DNA of 64,000 nt from a virus (IMGVR_UViG_3300026097_001139:24387-88386); one strand, 5' to 3'; shown: positions 24,790-34,429, counted from the first letter of the stretch. The notes: generated by a model not told the origin, from the letters alone. Program-made: numbers and translations.

Positions 24790-25935
24790 ATGACACATCT
24801 TCCATTTAAGTATTCCAGCAACATTGACAAAAGGAAGCATATCCAAGATTTAACAAATGCATATGATGTATGGCACGAAAACTCTAATTTGTATACAAAT
24901 GCACACAGGATTCCTGATTGTTTTTTAGATAAAAAATACCCAGCGTATCACGCTCAAGAATCGGCTGATGTGATTAATGCAGATCGATCTAAGATTAAAT
25001 TTTTTATAATAATCCAAGAGAGCTTGAGATTTATTGATAATAAAAAACCAGAATTAACTATACCTAGCTTGTCATATTTAAAAGCTGACTGTACATATAT
25101 CTTCATTACCGGGGACAACTTTAACGCTGATGATTTTCCTATTTACAATGGTAATGGCGAAAAATTATCTTATATAAACATTTACTTTCCATGGTGGATT
25201 TATTGGTTAACTCCGGTTGATTTTTCTGATCCTACGTATAACTACTCGTTGACTGGATATAACAAATTTTATGATTTTTACAGTAAAAAAACTGTAGATT
25301 TTATTTCATTAATGGGCACAATGCGACCAGAAAGACAATACCTTGTTAGAAAATTATACCCAAAATTATACAAAAAAATATGTGCAGTTTCGATTGCTGA
25401 TGAATTGCTTGGTCACACAGAGATCTTTGATCACGACTTTGATTACACTCCTCAACAGTTCTGGGGAGATCGATCGGTATTTAAAAAATTATCAGTGGCC
25501 CACAGTCTGCCAATTGATCTTTATAATCAAGCTAAATTAAATTTAGTAGTTGAAACACAAATTGCTTATGATAGTGTGGATAATTTTTTTGTAACAGAAA
25601 AAACCATAAAATCACTGTTTACTGGGATTCCGTTTATACTTTATGGCGCCAAAAACTTTTTATCGAATCTACGCAAAATAGGATTCAAAACCTACAGTAC
25701 ATTGTGGAATGAAGATTATGATTCGTTGCCTACACACAAAGAACGTGCTAAAGCTATTGTAAAACTTATATCAAATCTTGAAAATTTTGACTGGCAAGCA
25801 GCAATACCAGAACTCGAACGCATACATTATCACAATTTAAAATTACTCAATAATAGAAATAAAATTGTAACACCTGCTTTTTTAAACTTAGAACACAAGA
25901 TAATAGAAATTATTAACCAAGTAGAATCTGCATAA
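24790..25935 (+). CDS. Glycosyltransferase-like protein B (paralogue of A), 381 aa
   Basis: The same length as its neighbour, with matching blocks: ESADVINADRSKIKFFI, LMGTMRPERQYLVRKL, DNFFVTEKTIKSLFTGIPFI, LRKIGFKTYSTLWNEDYDSLP, FDWQAAIPELERIHYHNL. Clearly a tandem duplication that has diverged in the middle. Probably another sugar transferase of the same cassette. Confidence 0.6.
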   Translation: MTHLPFKYSSNIDKRKHIQDLTNAYDVWHENSNLYTNAHRIPDCFLDKKYPAYHAQESADVINADRSKIKFFIIIQESLRFIDNKKPELTIPSLSYLKADCTYIFITGDNFNADDFPIYNGNGEKLSYINIYFPWWIYWLTPVDFSDPTYNYSLTGYNKFYDFYSKKTVDFISLMGTMRPERQYLVRKLYPKLYKKICAVSIADELLGHTEIFDHDFDYTPQQFWGDRSVFKKLSVAHSLPIDLYNQAKLNLVVETQIAYDSVDNFFVTEKTIKSLFTGIPFILYGAKNFLSNLRKIGFKTYSTLWNEDYDSLPTHKERAKAIVKLISNLENFDWQAAIPELERIHYHNLKLLNNRNKIVTPAFLNLEHKIIEIINQVESA

Positions 25936-25942
25936 TTACACT

Positions 25943-27199
25943 ATGTCAAAAAAATTTCCAGTGAAAGGCGATACAGCCTGCTTGTTAAAATGGGCCTGGA
26001 GTACTGTATATCTCGGTCAAGGCACTAGCAGCAGTTGCCATAGAACAGATCAAGCACCTATTCCCTTAGACAACTTTGCCAGTTTCCATAATCTTCCCAA
26101 CAAAGTTCGCGCTAGGGAGATGATGCGGCGCGGAGAATGGCCGCAAGAAGGTTGCCAATACTGCGAAAAGATCGAAGCCGCAGGAGGAGTCAGTGACAGA
26201 CTGTATCAACTTCAAGCTGGGCACGATCTTGATAGAACTCCCGAGGAATTGTATGAAGATCCTGAAACCAACGAAGTAGTGCCTACAATACTGGAAGTTT
26301 ATTTTAACAATGTATGTAATATGGCATGTCTCTATTGCGGAGGGCACTTTAGTACCAAGTGGGAAGAAGAAACCAAACGCTTCGGGGAGTTCAAACACGG
26401 AAGTGTAGAAATCGCTAATTGGAGTCAGAAAAATGAAAATTATGATCAACAGTTGGCTGACTTTTGGCAGTATCTACACGAACACGACAGATATAAAAAA
26501 ATACGATACTACCAGATACTAGGCGGCGAGCCGTTTTTTCAAAAGGAATTTGATCTCAGCATAGACTTTTGGGAGAGTCATCCCAATCCGGAGCTCACGT
26601 TCAACGTCATTACCAATCTCAAAGTAGCACCCAAAAAGTTTCGCTCCTATATAGATCGATTCGAGCAAATGGTAGAAAACGGCGCACTTAAAAGATTGCA
26701 AATCACAGGCAGTTTAGACAGCTGGGGACCACAAGAAGAGTACGTTCGCTGGGGACTGGACCTCCAAGAATGGGAAGAAAACTTTACATATTTGTTAGAC
26801 AAACCCTGGGTGGTGCAGTGTGTAAATGCCGCTATCAGTCCTCTTACAATAAAAACTGCTCCTGAATTAGTAAAAAAAATCAACGAATGGAACGAGATTC
26901 GCCCGCCGCACAATCCTGTTAATTACAGTTTTATGACAGTGATGGCGCCCCCGCATATGGATCCTGCAATCTTCGGCGCAGGAGTGTTTGAAGATGATTT
27001 AGATGCTGTCATAGCCGAAATGAAAGATCACAATGCACAAGAACATATGCAAGGCATAAAAAAACAAATAAGTAACAGTATACGCAGAGTTGATAGGATT
27101 CGAGATTTACAGGCCTACCTTGATGAAATTGATCGGAGGAGAGGCACAGATTGGCGATCTCTATTTCCTTGGCTAGATTGTGAATGGAGACAGGAATAA
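25943..27199 (+). CDS. Radical SAM protein with N-terminal twitch-like cysteines, 418 aa
   Basis: Core motif CNMACLYC (C125, C129, C132). Upstream cysteines C13, C32, C71 and C74 precede the core, as in the 'twitch domain' radical SAM proteins of phages, where the auxiliary-cluster region is N-terminal. The later QILGGEPFFQKEFD is the GGE-type SAM-binding motif. Base composition is less AT-rich than the two genes before it, hinting at a different origin within the block. Substrate unknown. Confidence 0.85.
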   Translation: MSKKFPVKGDTACLLKWAWSTVYLGQGTSSSCHRTDQAPIPLDNFASFHNLPNKVRAREMMRRGEWPQEGCQYCEKIEAAGGVSDRLYQLQAGHDLDRTPEELYEDPETNEVVPTILEVYFNNVCNMACLYCGGHFSTKWEEETKRFGEFKHGSVEIANWSQKNENYDQQLADFWQYLHEHDRYKKIRYYQILGGEPFFQKEFDLSIDFWESHPNPELTFNVITNLKVAPKKFRSYIDRFEQMVENGALKRLQITGSLDSWGPQEEYVRWGLDLQEWEENFTYLLDKPWVVQCVNAAISPLTIKTAPELVKKINEWNEIRPPHNPVNYSFMTVMAPPHMDPAIFGAGVFEDDLDAVIAEMKDHNAQEHMQGIKKQISNSIRRVDRIRDLQAYLDEIDRRRGTDWRSLFPWLDCEWRQE

Positions 27200-27234
27200 T
27201 CAATACCGAAATGCATTTAACAGATGAGTAAACC

Positions 27235-27879
27235 ATGTACGACTACTTTAACACTGTAGATAATATTTCTTTTGAGCTTAAACCTATAGATAGCAAGGTT
27301 TTACAAATATCTTTTGACAACGGACACTCACAGTCGGAAATTATTGCTGAGCTAGAAAAAGAAACTTGGAATCCATACGGCGTTGAAACCAAAATAGATC
27401 ATGACATGTGGGGTGGGTATCGCTACAAGGTGCACAGACCGGCAAGTCCTATGCTACAACAAACAGTACGCTATTTTGGTACAGATCAAGCAAAACGCAA
27501 AGTAATTGATGCACTGTACGCTCAGAAAGAAGAATTCACAAGCCGATGGGGCATGACACCTGACATGATGATGGATAACAGCCAACTCCATGCAGAGTTT
27601 ACATTGGACAAGCCTGGGTTTGAAAATGGTATTCACTGTGATTATAGATTGCTAATTGGCACCGGCATGGTGTACTTTACAGATCACGATAGCATAGATC
27701 ACTGTACTTTTTTCTACGATGATCCGAAAAGGAATAATCCACTTCAAGTACCTAGTGATTTCGGACAAGGGTGGTTTCACGCCAACGACTGGAACACCTG
27801 GCACGACGGCTGGAACCGTACCAGCCAAGATAGATATAGCATGTTATTGGGTCTAACAGTATTATTAAAAAATAGGTAA
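27235..27879 (+). CDS. 2OG-Fe(II) oxygenase-like protein, 214 aa
   Basis: Candidate iron ligands H134 and D136 (GIHCDYR) and H190 (NTWHDGW), with R200 (RYSMLL) as 2-oxoglutarate anchor, in a jelly-roll-type layout (HAEFTLDKPG; TGMVYFTDHD). Likely a small-molecule, sugar or protein hydroxylase. Lies between the radical SAM and tiny basic genes on the plus strand. Confidence 0.7.
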   Translation: MYDYFNTVDNISFELKPIDSKVLQISFDNGHSQSEIIAELEKETWNPYGVETKIDHDMWGGYRYKVHRPASPMLQQTVRYFGTDQAKRKVIDALYAQKEEFTSRWGMTPDMMMDNSQLHAEFTLDKPGFENGIHCDYRLLIGTGMVYFTDHDSIDHCTFFYDDPKRNNPLQVPSDFGQGWFHANDWNTWHDGWNRTSQDRYSMLLGLTVLLKNR

Positions 27880-27882
27880 ATT

Positions 27883-28023
27883 ATGGCAGGAAAGAAAAAT
27901 TCAACAGCAGGCACACTAATTGCCGAGCGCAGAGTAAAAAAACGTACCAGTATTGGGCATAGTCCTTGTAGCAGTTATAAAGGAAAAAACTCAGTTAAGA
28001 AACGCTATCGAGGGCAAGGTTGA
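27883..28023 (+). CDS. Small basic protein, 46 aa
   Basis: MAGKKNSTAGTLIAERRVKK starts the protein and KGKNSVKKRYRGQG ends it; strongly basic throughout. It starts 3 bases after the oxygenase stop and its TGA overlaps the TTG start of the next gene. Possibly nucleic-acid binding; function unknown. Confidence 0.65.
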   Translation: MAGKKNSTAGTLIAERRVKKRTSIGHSPCSSYKGKNSVKKRYRGQG

Positions 28024-28742
28024 CAAGGAAAAAAATATTAATAGTCGGCGACAGTTGGGCCGAGTCTATGTGGCGAATATCTGGTACAAAAACACTTGTC
28101 GATGATCATATAACTGGAATGCTTGAACAACACGGACACATAGTTTATAATTTTGGTTTTGTAGGACGTGGAAATGTAGAGTCATGGGAGAGCGCAGATA
28201 AATTCTTTACAGAAAACAAAGCAAACGGATATTGCTTGCCTGATTTTGTAATTTGGTTTCATACTGACGTTTTACGTGACTACGCAAGTGAACTTGTTGA
28301 TATTAAAAAAAACAATAAACCATGGACACTGACGCATTTAGTTACAAAGTCTGCAGAAAGAGCCTATGGTAAGATTTGCAAAATAATAAAAAGCCACAAA
28401 CTGACCAATCTTATATTGATAGAAGGTCAAGCTCCGACAGTTGAGCCAGAATTTTCAGAATATATCGACAAACCTTTACATACTGTTAAAAACTGGAGAA
28501 GTAAAATTGTAAATAAACACGATTTGCCCGAATCACAGTTGTTGACAGACGTCACGTTGTTCGAGTATGGCGAAAATCTTGATAGTATAGAATTCAGAAC
28601 AACCGAACTAGAAAAAATCTCAAAAATCCGCGAGGCAATGACCAATAGCTTGCTATTCCCAGACGATGCACATCCAGGACGCAAAGCACATGAGCAACTT
28701 ACCCAGCAAGTGTTAGACGTTATCCGTAAAACAAATTACTGA
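28020..28742 (+). CDS. SGNH/GDSL-like hydrolase, 240 aa, TTG start
   Basis: N-terminal ILIVGDSWAES (GDS box, S12) and C-terminal DDAHPGRKAHEQL (candidate Asp/His) fit the SGNH fold. These enzymes remove or transfer acyl groups from sugars. TTG at 28020 overlaps the upstream TGA. Its 3' end overlaps the opposing FG-GAP gene by 23 bases. Three other SGNH-like genes are in the window. Confidence 0.7.
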   Translation: MTRKKILIVGDSWAESMWRISGTKTLVDDHITGMLEQHGHIVYNFGFVGRGNVESWESADKFFTENKANGYCLPDFVIWFHTDVLRDYASELVDIKKNNKPWTLTHLVTKSAERAYGKICKIIKSHKLTNLILIEGQAPTVEPEFSEYIDKPLHTVKNWRSKIVNKHDLPESQLLTDVTLFEYGENLDSIEFRTTELEKISKIREAMTNSLLFPDDAHPGRKAHEQLTQQVLDVIRKTNY

Positions 28743-30483
28743 GACTCGCAGTGCCAAGGTTGTAATAGTCAACAGCTAACAATGCAATATCGCCCTGTGA
28801 GTACACGCCACTGTCAATGGCATTACTCCAATATGCCAAGTCGCCAGTGCTGATTTCTGTTCCAAACAGTTCTTTCCAGATTTTTTGCATCAACACACTG
28901 CTGTCGTCGCCACTGGTGAAAGAAGCGGCAGCAGCTGCAATCTCCTGCTTGCTCATGCCTTGATTGAGAAAATCCACACCAGTTTGCACTAGACCAAACT
29001 GTTGCTGTTCTTGATCTGTAAACAGTGTGTCTATGAGCTTGACCACCCAGCCTTGATCACTGCTGAGTGGTTCATGTTCCACATCGTCAACCAGCTGTTG
29101 CATGGTCAATGACCCTAGGTACACCGTGGCACGCTCACCCACATTCATTTCCCACCAACCTGTGTCCACAGGTGTTTCTTGTCCAAGCTGGATGAGATCA
29201 ACAAGCCCATCATTGTTCACGTCGTGATATACATTGAGGTTGTGCTCTTCAACGCCGTCTGTGAGTTGCACACCGTTTTCACTGTAGGCAAATTCGCCGT
29301 CAACCGGCGTAAAGCTAAAATTGGTATTGGTTGCTTGACGAAAACTGCCATCGCCATTGTTTAGCCAGAAAACCTCGTGTGCCTGTTGCCATTCTGAGTC
29401 GTTGTGAAATTCTATCCTGCGCTTGTCGATGATAAAGTCGATGTAGCCATCTTGGTTCAAGTCATCAAACTGCAAGTGCCCACTGACCGCATCTTGTGTA
29501 TTTGGAAAAACCTGATGTTCTACAAATTCACTGCGGTCATTTTGCAACAGAACCTGATAGTAGTCTGGAGACCCTGTGAGCCCACCGTCCCAATAAGCTT
29601 CGTAGATCACAATCAAGTCTTTAAGTCCGTCGTTGTTGACATCAATGTTGTAGTGATCAACTGCGCCACGTCGTGGCAATTGATCATAGCGACTGCTGAA
29701 TTCAAACTGCTGTGATTCTGGGTTGTATTCCCAAATTTCGTTGGCAGTGTTTGCATTTTCGTTAGCATAAAATCCCAGTGCTATGCCAGTGTTGCCGTTG
29801 GCTAACTCTACAAATCCTGTACCACTGGTTGGCTTGGCAGCATTGCCCTGGAACAAATCATCGTGTGTGGTCCAAGTGCCATCGCCATTGTTTTCATGAA
29901 TCACAGCTGCTTCACTGGAACTCTGATAGCCGAAGGTGGCTGTAGCAATGTCTAAATCACCATCTCTGTCGTAGTCAAAGAAGTCCGCAATATGATTGTA
30001 AGCTCTGGTATCACTGCCAAAAAAACCATCTGCCCAGCGCAGCCCTGACGCAGTGTTTTCTATGAAATGCAACTCACTGCCTGGCTTCTGGTCCGGAGTT
30101 GGATACAGTGTAGGATTTTCGAAACCAGGGTCAACAACCACGGCGTCGTCATCACCATCACCATCGAAATCTCCTACCATCATGTCTCGAGGAAATGCAT
30201 ACACGTTGCTGTTTTCATGATTTTCCATGATCTCAGCACCTTTTTCTTCATAGGTGCCAGTGCTGGCGTTCCACACCCAAACCAAGGGCTTGTTGTGAAA
30301 GCTTTCTCTCAGTGGTGCGTTGCCCTGGTTTGGAAACGTGATCAGGTCTGTGTAACCATCGCCATTGGCATCCAGCCTGGCAATGTATTCTTGAGTGAAA
30401 ACTGTTTGATCATCGTTGGCTCTTTCGGTGATGTTCCAGTTCTCATAGAACAAATTGGTGCTGTGATAGTTGAATGTCTTCAT
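28720..30483 (-). CDS. FG-GAP/VCBS repeat protein with DUF4214-like tail, 587 aa
   Basis: Repeated calcium-type motifs DANGDGYTDLI, DFDGDGDDDAVVV, DYDRDGDLDIATA, DVNNDGLKDLIVI, DLNQDGYIDFII and DVNNDGLVDLI indicate a beta-propeller. The C-terminus (YWSNAIDSGVYSQGDIALLAV) resembles DUF4214. No signal peptide. It could be an adhesin-like virion decoration or tail protein binding host glycans. The ATG at 30483 overlaps the upstream TGA (TGATG). Confidence 0.8.
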   Translation of the reverse strand: MKTFNYHSTNLFYENWNITERANDDQTVFTQEYIARLDANGDGYTDLITFPNQGNAPLRESFHNKPLVWVWNASTGTYEEKGAEIMENHENSNVYAFPRDMMVGDFDGDGDDDAVVVDPGFENPTLYPTPDQKPGSELHFIENTASGLRWADGFFGSDTRAYNHIADFFDYDRDGDLDIATATFGYQSSSEAAVIHENNGDGTWTTHDDLFQGNAAKPTSGTGFVELANGNTGIALGFYANENANTANEIWEYNPESQQFEFSSRYDQLPRRGAVDHYNIDVNNDGLKDLIVIYEAYWDGGLTGSPDYYQVLLQNDRSEFVEHQVFPNTQDAVSGHLQFDDLNQDGYIDFIIDKRRIEFHNDSEWQQAHEVFWLNNGDGSFRQATNTNFSFTPVDGEFAYSENGVQLTDGVEEHNLNVYHDVNNDGLVDLIQLGQETPVDTGWWEMNVGERATVYLGSLTMQQLVDDVEHEPLSSDQGWVVKLIDTLFTDQEQQQFGLVQTGVDFLNQGMSKQEIAAAAASFTSGDDSSVLMQKIWKELFGTEISTGDLAYWSNAIDSGVYSQGDIALLAVDYYNLGTASLSNLFYG

Positions 30484-30683
30484 CAGTGACTCCACCTTGT
30501 TGTAGTGTCGGAAAATGTTAATCCAGGATTTTGGGCGTAATGTGCTTCAAGTTCTCGTGCAAATACAAGTTCTTGTGCCTTGAATGCAAGAAACACAACT
30601 TCTTGATCTGTCAAGTAGTCAGCACTGATATCTCCGCACAGCACTGCCTCAGCCACTGCTAACCGGTTGTCTGATAATTTCAA
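30483..30683 (-). CDS. Hypothetical protein, 66 aa
   Basis: Small helical protein (AVAEAVLCGDISADYLTDQEV). Directly coupled to the FG-GAP gene and may be its chaperone or assembly partner, by position only. Confidence 0.6.
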   Translation of the reverse strand: MKLSDNRLAVAEAVLCGDISADYLTDQEVVFLAFKAQELVFARELEAHYAQNPGLTFSDTTTRWSH

Positions 30684-30717
30684 GGTGTCTAGTCCTCTAT
30701 TTCAGTTTAGTACTAGT

Positions 30718-31104
30718 TTACTTGAAATTGTGTACACTGTCAAGCCATAGATCTGCTGAATCATAAAGACTCAGCATGCTTGCAGTTTTTTCGTCAAACA
30801 CCACAAGACACATGGTTTTGGGATTGCCGCGAGACACAAACCCATAAGGCCCTACTACATGTCGGCTTACTGCAAGAAGATCTTTAGGTCTTTTATCAAT
30901 TGTGGTGAAAGGAATGTACCAATGAGGACGTTTAAGGTCTTTGGTGAATACTTTTATACCCGGCCATGCAAGATGTAGATTGTTATTGTCTCTTTTGTCT
31001 TGCCACCATCTAGCCCAAGCTTCTGTCCAGGAACAATCTTTGGATTGCCATTGATCAAATGCTTCCCAAAATATTTCATTTTTCGGGGTAGATTTGTTCG
31101 CCAT
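30718..31104 (-). CDS. Hypothetical protein, 128 aa
   Basis: Trp-rich N-terminus (EIFWEAFDQWQSKDCSWTEAWARWW). The frame opens at 31140, but the ATG at 31104 is the likelier start because the longer form overlaps most of the neighbour's end. No motif recognised. Confidence 0.65.
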   Translation of the reverse strand: MANKSTPKNEIFWEAFDQWQSKDCSWTEAWARWWQDKRDNNNLHLAWPGIKVFTKDLKRPHWYIPFTTIDKRPKDLLAVSRHVVGPYGFVSRGNPKTMCLVVFDEKTASMLSLYDSADLWLDSVHNFK

Positions 31105-31369
31105 CACGCAAGAGGTATACAGAGAACAAGTCTGTATCAAATTGGTTGTTGAGTTTTTTTGCCAGGTTTATGGCATGTCCAGGATTGCTAAAGCTCACTT
31201 TTTTATATTTAGGCCCTGGGTATTGTGTAAGCAGATTAGATGTTTTAAGGTTAATAGGAGTACCATCGTAGAACACTGCCCAGATACCGTCGCTAGCAAG
31301 AACTTGCTCGTTTTTATAACTGTCTTTGTTGGCCTTTTCGGCTAACACCTGTGGTTTTGGTCTACTCAA
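31076..31369 (-). CDS. Conserved T4-like phage hypothetical protein, 97 aa, TTG start
   Basis: MSRPKPQVLAEKANKD... with YPGPKYKKVSFSNPGHAINLA looks like a protein I remember from T4-like cyanophages. Function unknown. Start is TTG at 31369 after AGGATATCAAA. A late-type ATAAATA box lies 19 bases upstream. Confidence 0.7.
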   Translation of the reverse strand: MSRPKPQVLAEKANKDSYKNEQVLASDGIWAVFYDGTPINLKTSNLLTQYPGPKYKKVSFSNPGHAINLAKKLNNQFDTDLFSVYLLRDGEQIYPEK

Positions 31370-31387
31370 TTTGATATCCTGTAAGCA

Positions 31388-31394
31388 TATTTAT
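31388..31394 (-). promoter_or_regulatory. ATAAATA late-promoter-like box
   Basis: TAATAAATATGC on the minus strand in a 24-base gap; it overlaps the TAA stop of 31394-31597. Confidence 0.5.
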
Positions 31395-31597
31395 TACCAC
31401 TTTCCGCCTTGTAGCTGGACTTCAATGGTTTCCATTTGCTCTTTTTTACTTTGTTTTAGTTCATCTAAGTCACTTAGCAGTTTAAGCAGTTCAGTTTGCA
31501 AGTTTTTAGCATCGCGCAATGGCCAAGTAAAATCCTTGGCCTGTTTATTTTCCAATGTTTGCACTCGTTCTGCAAACCTTTTGATATACAAGCTCAT
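31394..31597 (-). CDS. Conserved coiled-coil phage protein, 67 aa
   Basis: MSLYIKRFAERVQTLENKQ... then LQTELLKLLSDLDELKQSKK is a heptad-rich helix. Similar short proteins occur in T4-like cyanophages near the exonuclease gene. Role unknown. Overlaps the upstream gene by 4 bases. Confidence 0.7.
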   Translation of the reverse strand: MSLYIKRFAERVQTLENKQAKDFTWPLRDAKNLQTELLKLLSDLDELKQSKKEQMETIEVQLQGGKW

Positions 31598-32058
31598 ATT
31601 CTATCCTTGATGCTGCTGATTATTTCTTCTTTGGTGCGAAATGGTCCTCTGTGTTCATACCGATCTAGCATGATCAATTTCGGACATAGTATGGTTTTCC
31701 ATTTGGTTTTTTGTTTTACCTGATACCATCCCGCTGCAAACCAACTTTTGCTGTGCTCACCTTTGGTAAAAATTGGCAATTGATCAACAACATTGAACAA
31801 TGGATTGTATGGTTTACAGTTGGTTGGATACCCGTGTACTTGATGTTCTTGGTTTTGTATTTCCGGATCGCTGTCTACAAAACTAATAGGTGTAGACAGT
31901 CGTTCATTGATCATGTTCAGTGTTTTAAACTGTTCGATGCGTCCTTGCACTTTGAGGTTGTACACACCTTCACTGTTGAGCTCAATCTCGCCCACTTTAT
32001 CTGTATCGTTTTGCAGTATCCAATAGCGATCAGCTACCACTGTCTTAGCTCTTAACAT
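31594..32058 (-). CDS. Conserved T4-like phage hypothetical protein, 154 aa
   Basis: Pattern VVADRYWILQND...KVGEIELNSEGVYNLKV...IEQFKTL resembles a conserved cyanophage protein of unknown function. Mixed alpha/beta. It overlaps the exonuclease end by 14 bases, suggesting co-expression with replication genes. Confidence 0.7.
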   Translation of the reverse strand: MLRAKTVVADRYWILQNDTDKVGEIELNSEGVYNLKVQGRIEQFKTLNMINERLSTPISFVDSDPEIQNQEHQVHGYPTNCKPYNPLFNVVDQLPIFTKGEHSKSWFAAGWYQVKQKTKWKTILCPKLIMLDRYEHRGPFRTKEEIISSIKDRI

Positions 32059-33055
32059 TCAATAAATCTCCTTGGTATTTGGCTGTTAGCCATTTAGCAA
32101 ATTGTTCTGCACTTTCGCTGAGCTTTGCTAAGTTGTGCTTGCCGCAAAATTTCATAAATCTCACGCCTACCTGTGGCACTTCCTTTTGTTCTAATTCTTG
32201 CACAATAGCTACATCAACCGCGTCCTTGATCTGTTGCGGTTGTGCTGTTAAGTCAATGAGAGCACGATTGCGTTCATAATCGTCTAGTACACGATGTTCT
32301 TCGCCGTTGTGATCAGTCCATCGACTTAGCATGAGATTGTTCCATGCATAGCCACGCTTTTCGCGATCTTCGTATGCTTCTAACAACCCCACCTTGTTTT
32401 TGGTGCCTTTTTTGCGTACACCGGGATATGCTGAAAAGATATTGTCACTGCTGTCGCCTCTCATGCATTTTTCGAAAAGCAACCAGCCTGGATCAGGTGT
32501 TTCCTTGGGAGCCTTGGTTTTCTTGTCAATGACAGGTTTTCCTTTGCCATCAAATACACCGTCTGTGGTGATCAATTGATCTGCAATACCATTGTACTGT
32601 GTAACACGATTGTTCAGCAATTGTACAAAGTCTGTGTCGCTGCTGACAATAACATGTTGATCTTCCGGATGCAGATCAATCCATCTTGCAATTACATCAT
32701 CCGCTTCTGCTTCTGGTTGACGGATAACACTGCAATTGGTCTGTGTACGCAGATACTCAATGAGATTGTCAAGAGTTTCCCAAAACATCTTGTCCTCTTC
32801 TAGTTCTGCGTCTGTGAGTGCTGCTCTTGCTACACTGCGATTCTTTTTGTATGGTTCGTAAACGTCTTTACGCCAACTACGACCTTCGAGTGCAAATACC
32901 ACATGATCTGCGCCAAATTGTTGAAATACCTTGTTTACACTGCTCATTGTGACATGCAGTGCCCAGCCTACTTTTTCTTCAGCATCAGCGGCTCTATATG
33001 CTGTGTGCCTTGCACGAAAAAACATGTTAGCAGTGTCAATAAGCAAATATTTCAT
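32045..33055 (-). CDS. 5'-3' exonuclease / RNase H (T4 rnh-like)
   Basis: 336 residues of the FEN-like family. Metal-site signatures: IDTANMFFRAR (6-16), EAEADDVIAR near 115, and VSSDTDFVQLL near 138; the H3TH region follows (GDSSDNIFSAYPGVRKKGT). Removes RNA primers during lagging-strand synthesis. Groups functionally with the polymerase (57766) and clamp (56031). Confidence 0.9.
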   Translation of the reverse strand: MKYLLIDTANMFFRARHTAYRAADAEEKVGWALHVTMSSVNKVFQQFGADHVVFALEGRSWRKDVYEPYKKNRSVARAALTDAELEEDKMFWETLDNLIEYLRTQTNCSVIRQPEAEADDVIARWIDLHPEDQHVIVSSDTDFVQLLNNRVTQYNGIADQLITTDGVFDGKGKPVIDKKTKAPKETPDPGWLLFEKCMRGDSSDNIFSAYPGVRKKGTKNKVGLLEAYEDREKRGYAWNNLMLSRWTDHNGEEHRVLDDYERNRALIDLTAQPQQIKDAVDVAIVQELEQKEVPQVGVRFMKFCGKHNLAKLSESAEQFAKWLTAKYQGDLLNVKS

Positions 33056-33062
33056 ACTATAC

Positions 33063-33758
33063 CTAATATAGATTGTTAGTTCTTATATACTGTAACACAA
33101 TGTCAGCCCAATGTCTATGACCATCTTCGCCATAATGATAACTGTCAGGGTTCACTGTGCGCATACCAGCATCTTGTAATTGATTATGAAAGGTGCCTGC
33201 ATCCGAGTATGGGTCCATGTAACTACTACCCCAGTCTTTTTGCTGTTTTATATTGCTAAAACTGGTATTGCCATTAAAAAACACATGATCGATTCCAGCT
33301 TCATTTAGTTCCTCGTGAAAGTTCCAAATTTTTTCGTGTGCCTCGATAGTTTTTTGTTGCCAGTCCACATCTATTACGTATTGCTTATAGCGTTCTCTGT
33401 GACTTTCTGGCACTTCGTCTACGCCGCTGGCGTTAACTTGATAGTATACGTCGTCAATTAGCCACTCTTCTCGTTCCCAAGTGCTCCACTGAATTATTAC
33501 CAATGCCTGGTCGCGATTGCGTTCCATCCACTTGCGTGTAGTGCGGATGATCCTGTCATTACTACTGGCACTTTCGGCATCGCACATGAATTTACAAGCT
33601 AGCACTGTAGCTAACTGTCTCCCCCAACTCACAGACAGATTAGCAGGATGCGGACGACGCAACAAATGACCGTATTCTGGGTCATCTTCTGCAAATGCTG
33701 CTGGGTGTACTGCTTCTGCGGCAGCTGTATGACTGTCGCCATTTACATACAGTATCAT
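33063..33758 (-). CDS. SGNH-like protein A, 231 aa
   Basis: N-terminus MILYVNGDSHTAAAEA (GDS box) and C-terminus YHYGEDGHRHWADIVLQYI (D and H). Similar proteins occur in T4-like marine phages with unknown function. Forms an adjacent pair with 33755-34429, overlapping by 4 bases. Confidence 0.7.
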   Translation of the reverse strand: MILYVNGDSHTAAAEAVHPAAFAEDDPEYGHLLRRPHPANLSVSWGRQLATVLACKFMCDAESASSNDRIIRTTRKWMERNRDQALVIIQWSTWEREEWLIDDVYYQVNASGVDEVPESHRERYKQYVIDVDWQQKTIEAHEKIWNFHEELNEAGIDHVFFNGNTSFSNIKQQKDWGSSYMDPYSDAGTFHNQLQDAGMRTVNPDSYHYGEDGHRHWADIVLQYIRTNNLY

Positions 33759-34429
33759 AAAATGCCTTCTCGTGTAGCATGGCTAAGCAGTCTATCTGCC
33801 CAAGCACGCTGGGCATCGCTGTCATAGTGATGCTGACCTGGTGTAATTTCTTTGTATCCGTTCTTGCCACACCATTTAATATAGGTCTCGCCGATGGTGT
33901 AAGGTTCAACAAAACTGCCGTGCCAATCCAGTTGATAGGCTTTTGAATAAATTCTAAATGTGTGAAAAGCATGGAAAAATATATGCGGAATTTTCATCCA
34001 CTGCAACATAGTATGCAAATTATAATACTTTTCATGCCAATACCATGCTTGACTTTCGTGGAAAGGTTTAGTAGTTTGCTGAAATTCCTTCCAATGATTA
34101 TATCTGTTACGTAATCCACTGCCGTCGATCATCGAATCGTCGACCATTTCAAGATTGTTTACCTGCATGTATTGTAATTCGCCGTACCACGGTACTAACC
34201 ATTCGCCTCGGCCCATTTCTGTAACACCAATAACAACAAAATCCGGCGTATTGTTTTGCAAGTATTCCATTGTAGTACGATAGATATAATCGTTGCTGGC
34301 ACCTGTAAAGGCATGATTTATAGTTTTGTTTGCTCTTAGTCTGCGTGATATTGTGCTAGCAATTGTAGGTTTGCCTGATTCTATTTCCGCACCGGCCATG
34401 TTGCTGTCGCCGTTGAAGTATATGTGCAT
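33755..34429 (-). CDS. SGNH-like protein B, 224 aa
   Basis: N-terminus MHIYFNGDSNMAGAEI (GDS box), ASNDYIYRTTMEYL and C-terminus HHYDSDAQRAWADRLLSH. Paralogue of A in layout (ESASSNDRIIRTTRKWM versus GASNDYIYRTTMEYL). May act on a sugar or lipid ester. Starts at the stop of the upstream gene. Confidence 0.7.
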   Translation of the reverse strand: MHIYFNGDSNMAGAEIESGKPTIASTISRRLRANKTINHAFTGASNDYIYRTTMEYLQNNTPDFVVIGVTEMGRGEWLVPWYGELQYMQVNNLEMVDDSMIDGSGLRNRYNHWKEFQQTTKPFHESQAWYWHEKYYNLHTMLQWMKIPHIFFHAFHTFRIYSKAYQLDWHGSFVEPYTIGETYIKWCGKNGYKEITPGQHHYDSDAQRAWADRLLSHATREGIL

